A stretch of 64,000 nt of DNA. Source: Apodemus sylvaticus. Lineage: Eukaryota > Chordata > Mammalia > Rodentia > Muridae. The DNA lies in assembly GCF_947179515.1 (NCBI RefSeq), contig NC_067495.1, forward strand, positions 89,153,861 through 89,217,860. The letters run 5' to 3'. Every line of letters starts with the position of its first letter. The stretch's first letter is position 1. Shown here in pieces: positions 56,856-64,000 of the stretch. The translations under genes were made by a program, and so were the position numbers. Below the pieces are notes generated by a model. The model did no database searches and was not told the DNA's origin. It saw only the letters and a list, made by a program, of their open reading frames with translations.

Positions 56856-59800
56856 TTTCCTTCATAGTCACTTTAAGGTTATTTTGCATTGTTTGAAATG
56901 GGGGGAAAAGAGAAACAAAGAGAGGAAAGAAGGAGTGAAGAAAAAACATTCGGTTGCAACAGCAGATAATTCATACCAATGATCAGAAAAAAAAGGAATA
57001 AAAGGAACCACATAATGGAGCACAATATTTTGTCTCAAAAAGTCAAGACTGATAGGAAGAATGTACACAGGATATATCATATTTAGCATTTTTCATTTTA
57101 GCTTGAGGAATTTCTTACCATAGGAATAAAAATTAACAAATTGGTCTCAAGAAATACCATGAAAATATCCAGTACTTAAAAACACATTTATATAACCCTT
57201 TATAGCCAACTGTTTGTCATCAAGAGACAGCCTTTAATCTCTAACATTTTATTCCACTTGTGTGTCCAAGAAGAAATGTTTGTGAGCAAAAACACCTTTG
57301 TCTTTAGCCCCATATGCACGATTCACTCTTCTTGTATTACATATTCCTGAATCCTGTCCCATAGTTCTTGGAAGTTGGAAAAACACATTCAGGGGGTGGG
57401 ATTCACAGATGACAAGAATATATCCTACTTGTTTTACAAAATGAGATGCATTAGCTACCAATCCTTTACACAAAACATAATTTTTATTAGGCAATGAAAG
57501 AATTCTATCATTTTGGGATAGTTTGTAGAAGTATTTTAAAAGAGCAACTTTTCCTTTTGAAAGTATTCAGGTTTATACTTCAATGTCATAGCTATTTTGA
57601 TGTTTACTTATTTTAGTGCATCCCACTTGGAAAAATTCTAAAGACACTACACTTCTAATAAAGATTATTATCTGGCATAAAACTAAAAGTTATCAAACTT
57701 TTCTTACAGACACACATGTAGACAGCAATTCATCAATTTCTTCAATTGGAAGTAACTAGTTCAGAATAATAGAAAGCACTTCAAGCTAGAAAGTAAATTT
57801 CCCAAGCCTGCAAGTATTTGTAAACATTTGCAGATGTAGTAATGACACAACTGCACAAATGAGCTCCACTTTGAAAATAAGCCATTTGATAACCAAATCT
57901 GCTGAAGTTTCATCTATGCAACTTGCAGAGAAAACGTTCTCACTGAAATATAAATAGACAGTGTTCACTAGTATGTTACATTTACTATATCAGTGCAATG
58001 TTGTGAAGTACAGTCTTCCAGCCCTCCAACTTTTACTCACACAGGCAGGAATATAACCCGCTAGAGTGCATTTTTATATGGAGCCATATTTCATTTGAGG
58101 GAGATTTTATTCTTTCTGTTACTTAAAACAATCTTTAGAGAAATAACACATCTTCATCATCAAGCATTTGACATTTCAGAAATGCATATTTTCATCATAC
58201 CATTCCATACAATATCACCTGCTGCTTTGCTTTTATCTCACAAGCTCAGCCTGCATCCCCTGGAGCAGAGGTGGGGAAAAGCCACACATTTGTCAAAAGA
58301 GACTCCCTATTTGATTTTTAGACATCCCTCAAGCTTGCACGACAACATGCTGTCAAACGTGAGGAGCTCAGTGCCTGTAATACAAAGAGTTCAAGGGATG
58401 ACTGCTGAATCCAATCTAAGTGCCAGATGCCAAAGTCTCTTCATACCTGTTTTTTGCTGAAGGGCTCACATCTCTGGTTCACCTGTCCTTTCCAATGAAT
58501 GTACAGTAGCAGTTAGGCCTGTGCAATTTTCCTGCTTCAAGAAAGGTATTGATTGCTGTTGAGTTATTGTCAGCATTTTAAAATAAAATATGCTTCGCTT
58601 TTATCATCACAGGGAGAATATTGTAATTTACTGATGCGAACTCTGGATCTGCAGGTTTGTTGCTTCAGTGATTTAGTGGATTCTCAATGGATAGTTTGTT
58701 ACATCTCTAATTTGAACATCTATCTGCAGCATGTGTTTAATGTTATGCAGCTTTCAGTGAGGCATGAAGGTTTTGGCACTACAAAGCAGAAAAGTGCAAA
58801 GACTGTGTGGCTCCTGGGACTGGTTATAAGGTAACTGTGTTTGCTGGAAAATCAGATCCAAGAGGTCATAGAAAGAAAAGATGGCTTCACAGAAATCAAA
58901 GGTAATACCAGTGGCAAAAAACAAATTTGTAAACAAAATATCTCTCATTATCAGGAGTCGTATGAACTTGTTTCCTACCTTTAAATTATGTTTTGATAAA
59001 TTCAAATGTCTTTCTATCTTGAAGACTCAGCATGACCTCTTTAGTGCTGGAAGCATGTCAAAGATGTCACTTATTGTTTTATATTTAGTTTGTTTTTAAA
59101 GTGACAATCTGGGGAGGGAAGCCTTCTGTTCAGATTGTCATTGTTTCCAAATTCTAAGGAATAAAAAATAAGAAAGGAAAAATACTTCTTGATCTATATC
59201 TGAATAATAGCAGAAATGTTATGGAGGCAAATTAAAGAAAGGCAGCTGATGAGTCTGAAAATGTAAAAATAATATCAAAGTAGACATTTATGAATGGGGA
59301 CTAATAAATCTCAGTCTTTAGAGATACCTTTTATTTTCAGATCTCTTATTTTGGTTTAGTCTTCACCCCAGAGTTTAAGATGACCAAGTAAAATGTTCAA
59401 ATTGTTATATGTTAAAATCACTACTGTATATTGCTCCAATAGGCTCTTCTTGTTACTACGGATGTACAAGAAACAAATTTCTGCTTTTTCTTATTTTCTA
59501 TTTTTTTCTCATCAAACATTGTATGCTAGAGACTCTTAGTCATTGATTAACCAGAAAGTATTTTTTATCCAAATGCAAATCTTCCTGAGGCATTGTTCAT
59601 TTATCATATGAAAAGCTATTGTGTATGTACAAAGCCTTATGTTGTTGCCAGCCATATTCATAGAAATAAAGAATGAATACTCAGGCCAGGGGATAAATGT
59701 GTCATTTGAAGACAGAAACACCTGTGCCAGAGAGGCTGTAGCTCACACCAGGGTGAAACAATAACAAGATAGATACTAACCCACATGGGGCTTACACTAT

Positions 59801-61871
59801 TTGTGGGGTTTTTATTTTTATTTTTGATATTTTCAATAAACTGCTTCCCACTTCTAATTATTTCTGAAGAATAAAAATGAATTTCTCAAATCCCTCTAGC
59901 TTTAAAAACCAGACCTACTTTATGAAGCTATTTGTTCAAAATATCTTTCTCAACTTGTGTTGCCTTAAAATATTCCAATTCTAAACCACAGAAAATTCCA
60001 AAAGAATTATCAAATCTCACTTATTCTTTCTTACCAGCTCCTACTCTGCCACTCTGTATGCTTGCAAGCCCAGCTTTGAAAGCAATAAATTAATATTTGA
60101 GATGTTTAGCAATCTGCTCTGTTGCCTCTCTTATATCATTGAGGACACATTATATAGTAAGATTTTATACAGGGTATAACCACTCTTTGCAGTAGATGAT
60201 TTCAAAACTTGAGTGCTTTAGCTCTTTACTGAATGAACTATAAATTTTAGGTAGATTGTATTCCCATTCATACTTTGGTTTTTATAATGGCTAATGACTT
60301 GCAACAACTACCAATCAGTAGGCAAATGCAAGAGAATATAGTTTTCACAGGAAATTTCCTATCATGTATATTTTTAAAAGCTTACATTTTCTGTAGATTA
60401 ATCATAAACAGATATCTGCCAATTATTCTTTCACCTTTGATGGCACCCAAAATTACACCATGTTAATTCATTTGTTACGTATGATAATCAGAGCTTAATA
60501 CAGACATATCAAAATGACATGTAGTCTACTCAAAAAGATTCATTGGCTTCCTTAAAAGCTTTTATAGCATCTGCCTACTAGGTATATTAAAAATAAAAAG
60601 TAAATTTGTTATAATTGTAAATCAGCCATTTAATAAGATTGGAAAATCCTACATACAAAAGTAGTGATTTTTAATGCTTTTCCCAACATTAAAAATAAAA
60701 GGTTTCTGATTAATTTTATAACAAAATCAACTGCCACGAAGAAACAGAACCAGAGAGTTATTGGGCCAAACTCATTTAAATATATTTTTAACCATTTCGT
60801 TTTGGCTGCTGTGTCAGTTCTAACCTAATGTAATAGGACAAGATACTTACTTGAGGTGTCAAAAAAAACCCATAATTTGTAAGATAATTTTCGTCTCTAA
60901 GCATGTTCAAATATTCATTTAAAAGTCAATGTGTTACAAAATCAACAACAATATGCCTTTCCATACTGCAATAGTTTCCATAATAGAAAATTAAACCCTG
61001 ATTAGCTGATTAATATATATTGTATACTATTTGGGGATTTTCAGCTTGATTTAGGGAGTGAAGTGGAAATGACATATATAATGATCAAGGAAAGTACGTT
61101 TTGTGTGTGTGTGTGTATGTTTGGTGATGAAGTGTTGTTTGTATTTTTTCAATCAGTGAACTTTGCTGAGGAAATAAATGTGCTAGAATTGACAGAATTT
61201 TGATAAAAGTTTTGATGGCAGCAATTCACAACAACTTACTCACTTTTGTTCTATTAGTTACATGTATAAGTGAAATTAATGTATCTTCAATCTATCTTCA
61301 CCAAGTTTATTTTGACTCTTTCTAGGAAACATTTCTGTAAATGCTTCAAGATTTTATAATAGTAGTCAAAATATCATGTTTTTATTAATGATATGTTGTT
61401 ACTCTCTTATGAACAAATAATTTGATTATGGAAGCTTCAGTTTTACTTCTAAACTCTTATGACTGATCAGCATTCTTCTACTCCCTTTCCCAGAACAGAT
61501 ACAACACTTAACCTGATTTCAATCCTATAATGGGCAAGATGCTTGAATTTGGCTATTTATTATGAGCTTCACTTGATCGAGGCAATGACAATATATTTTT
61601 TGGGGGGGGTTGTTGTGTTATTGTTGTTGTTTTGGGGATTTTTTGTTTTTGTTATTTATGTCACCAAAAATGCAAACTCTTCTACCTTTCCCTTTTTTGC
61701 TCTTTAAAAATACTAGAGTTGGACACCATAAAGTTATAAATGGGGAGAATTTAAATGTATACATAACAGAAGCATTCTCTTTTCATGTTTAGAGAGGAAC
61801 CGTGAAGGAATTGTTTTCCCTTCATTCATTTTTTAGAAATTGGTTTGAATTTTCTTAATACTGCTCATGGT
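56856..61871. other. 5 kb repeat-poor block
   Basis: No transposon was recognised in this stretch, the longest such block in the window. ORFs at 57,249-57,494 (minus, 81 codons), 58,095-58,460 (plus, 121 codons) and 58,553-58,834 (plus, 93 codons) have no recognised domain and no supporting splice structure. A short (GT)n is at about 61,101-61,117 and a T/G-rich patch at 61,594-61,650. It may contain conserved non-coding DNA, but sequence alone cannot show that. Confidence 0.45.
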
Positions 61872-61953
61872 GTGGGCACTTACATGCTATGGTATGCACA
61901 TGGAGGCCAAGGCAACTTCATGGAGTCAATTTTCTCCTTCTATCATATGTGTT

Positions 61954-62002
<49 letters not shown>
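61872..62002 (-). mobile_element. B3-type SINE piece with (GT)n
   Basis: Complement of the B3 body: TGGTATGCACATGGAGGCC, AAGGCAACTTCATGGAGTC and TTTTCTCCTTCTATCATATG. A perfect GT array at 61,956-62,002 interrupts or ends it. Confidence 0.6.
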
Positions 62003-62004
<2 letters not shown>

Positions 62005-62143
62005 ATGCATCCCTATTAGCAAACCACGCTGCAGGCCCTGTCCTTGGGATCTTAACTTCAAACTTTTCCAGTGTACTCTAATTTATATTATTTATATGAT
62101 AAGTCCTTGACACTTGACAGAGCATATAAAATAATCATTTCTC

Positions 62144-62287
62144 TGTATGGTCTATATGACCTCCCCATCTTGATGTGGTGTAAGGTATAAAATCTCTCAA
62201 TTTGATTGTGAATACCTGATGAATTTCTTTCTTCTGATCAATGGAACACTAAAATAAAATAGGATCTATGTGTTGGCATTCACATGA
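62144..62287. repeat. Dispersed direct repeat, copy 1
   Basis: About 143 bp starting GTATGGTCTATATGACC and ending GGCATTCACATGA. It matches 62,964-63,105 in the same orientation with about 11 differences in the central 127 bp. Family not recognised. Confidence 0.9.
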
Positions 62288-62963
62288 TGAAAGAACTATT
62301 ACCAGGAAACAGGTCACTGTCAGACAGTTTAAGTGCATGTGTTTAGGGAACCTGACTTTGTTGACATATCATATAGTGTAGAAAGAACATTAAGAAACAA
62401 CCTCCATAATTCTTGCCCTGAATTGTGCAGCCAGAAATGGGCATTATTACCTTTCATAAATGAAGGCTGTTTTGACCTACATTGAAGACACCATTGCCTT
62501 TAGGAGTGACTTCATAAATCCAAGTGCAGGTCTTTTTCATCCCTTCTTCCTTTCTTCACTACCCACCCCTCTCTTCACCCTTTTCTTCCCTTTCTGTTTT
62601 CCCTTCTATTCTTTCTTCTCTCTACTATTGCTTCCTTTCCCCCTTCTCCCTTCCTAACTCGCTTGTTTGATTCCATCTCTCATTTTCTTCATTCTTTTTT
62701 CTAACTTCCTCTCATTTTCTTCTCCTTCCCCTCTTCTTTCTTTTGCATGACCAGACATCCTAAGTTAATACAATATCTGTATTGTTGAAAAGAGATAAAA
62801 CAAATGGTTTTGGATATGGATAGACTTGGGGGAAAGAATTATACAATGCAATATTCTATAAGAGAATCACTTAGACTAGCTGAGCTTAGTTAAAAATAGT
62901 AAACCCTCTTTTGCAGTGCTGTCTTGGTTGTATTCACACATTATTGATGTGGGACAGTCTTTA
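62288..62963. other. Spacer between the two direct repeats, pyrimidine-rich centre
   Basis: 62,525-62,750 is rich in C and T (CCTTC/TTCTT runs). No gene or repeat family recognised. Confidence 0.5.
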
Positions 62964-63105
62964 GTATGGTGTATATAACCTCCCCATCTTGATGTGGTGT
63001 AATGTATAAAATCTCTCAATTTGAGTGTGAATACTGGATGAATTTCTTTCTTCTGATCAATGGAAACCTAAAAGACAACAGGATCTATGTGATGGCATTC
63101 ATATG
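62964..63105. repeat. Dispersed direct repeat, copy 2
   Basis: Second copy, 818-820 bp downstream, starting GTATGGTGTATATAACC and ending GGCATTCATATGA. Flanks beyond the repeat do not match those of copy 1. Confidence 0.9.
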
Positions 63106-63652
63106 ACTACAGGGTTATACAAGATTGCCAAACACTGTTTCCAGCCTGGCAAATCAGTGCACACCTGTAATCCCAGCACTGGGATTCTCCCTTTTCTCTG
63201 GCTTCAAGGGAGCAAACAGACATGTTTGGAAGCACAACATGGCAAGGCACACTGGGTGTTTTCCAAAAGCTGAAGGTGTCCTCCAGCTGACAGCTGACAA
63301 GTGTTTGTAGCCAGCAGCCATAAAGAAAATGAATCTCTCAATTCTGCAGCCACAAAAACTGGACTCTGTCAACAAACTGAATGAACTTGGAAGTGAGTCC
63401 TTTCCTCATTAATTCTCATATGACACTATGGCCCATCTGACACCTAGAATGCAGTTTTAGAGCCTCAGAAGCAGAGGACACTGCTAAGCTGTGTCTCAAT
63501 TCCTGGCCCACAAAAATGAACAGCTAACGAATACATGATATTTTAAGGTGCAAATGTTTCATAGAAAGATTACACAGTAAATAAGAATAGATTTCTTCAC
63601 CAGACCATATATAGAAGCACACATATTATCAGCTGTAAGAAACATCAGATCA
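63106..63652. other. Unique DNA with a B1-like snippet
   Basis: GCACACCTGTAATCCCAGCAC at about 63,160-63,180 is an isolated B1 fragment. Otherwise nothing recognised. Confidence 0.45.
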
Positions 63653-63826
63653 ACCGGGTAGTGGTGGTGCATGCCTGTAATCCCAGCACTCTGGGAGGCA
63701 GAGGCAGGCAGATTTCTGACTTAGAGGCCAGCCTGGTCTACAGAGTGAGTTCCAGGACAGCCAGGGCTACACAGAGAAACACTGTCTCAAAGAAACCAAA
63801 CCAAAAAAACCTCAAAACACAAAAAA
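63653..63826 (+). mobile_element. B1 SINE with probable TSD
   Basis: Well-preserved body from ACCGGGTAGTGGTGGTGC through GTAATCCCAGCACTCTGGGA to GAGAAACACTGTCTC (63,788), then an A-rich tail. AAACATCAGAT (63,640-63,650) and AAACATCATAT (63,825-63,835) match at 10 of 11 positions. Confidence 0.95.
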
Positions 63827-63835
63827 ACATCATAT

Positions 63836-64000
63836 TGTTCTGTTGTGCCACTCTATTGTAAAAGTAGCTTCATGATTTAATTGATACATACATGAAGAGA
63901 TACTCTTCAAACACTAGAAATAAAAGAAAAAATAAATATTGCACATGTTCTGTCATTCTTTTATTCTCTTTTTCACATAGCCTAGAATCATCTTTAACCC
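63836..64000. other. No recognised feature
   Basis: AT-rich end of the window. Confidence 0.4.

Noticed and set aside
57249..57494. 81-codon minus-strand ORF considered as a ribosomal-protein pseudogene because of a RRVNRAYG string
   Set aside because: The rest of the translation does not fit any ribosomal protein I know, and no A tail or TSD is visible.
1..64000. CRISPR arrays, tRNA or rRNA genes, bacterial operons
   Set aside because: None seen. The regularly repeated sequences are microsatellites, and the tRNA-like heads belong to SINEs.

Overview
The window looks like intergenic or deep intronic DNA from a murid rodent. The evidence is the repeat content: several generations of rodent L1 with recognisable ORF1, ORF2 and 3'UTR, B1 SINEs, B2/B3-type SINEs, B4/ID-type composites, an RMER1-like element, and long (GA)n, (GT)n and (GAAA)n arrays. 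The youngest L1 3'UTRs ending in the ATTTGAAATGTAAATAAA motif look closer to my memory of rat-type than house-mouse L1. That is a weak hint, so the genus is left open. No host protein-coding exon, tRNA, rRNA or CRISPR array could be supported.

Layout. 1-2190: plus-strand L1 with a large internal deletion. 2222-2793: two degraded B3 SINEs. 3541-9450: near full-length minus-strand L1 with tandem 5'UTR units, an ORF1 broken by one stop, and a degraded ORF2. 9.5-18.3 kb: mostly single-copy AT-rich DNA with scattered SINE and old L1 pieces. 18.3-20.2 kb: 5'-truncated L1 with a target-site duplication (TSD), set at the head of a B3 SINE. 20.2-23.2 kb: B1, a 70-bp perfect palindrome, and an old Lx-like 3'UTR running into a polypurine tract. 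23,231-23,430: assembly gap. 23.4-46.9 kb: largely single-copy, with 3'UTR-only L1 fragments, SINEs and a second polypurine tract. 47.0-55.1 kb: a dense L1 cluster holding at least five units, including two 5' inversions and a candidate 3' transduction. 55.2-64 kb: mostly single-copy DNA with microsatellites, a B4-type SINE, a pair of 91%-identical direct repeats 820 bp apart, and a terminal B1.

Function. The only protein-coding sequence recognised is retrotransposon-derived: ORF1p (RNA-binding chaperone) and ORF2p (endonuclease plus reverse transcriptase). All copies carry inactivating lesions. The window is mainly a record of target-primed reverse transcription: TSDs, 5' truncation, twin-priming inversion, internal deletion and nesting. 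I see no undescribed biological system. The most informative points are the insertion structures at 1-41, 51,081-51,940 and 52,451-55,119, the palindrome at 21,508-21,577, and the unexplained duplication at 62-63 kb. Repeat family names are from memory and not from a library search.
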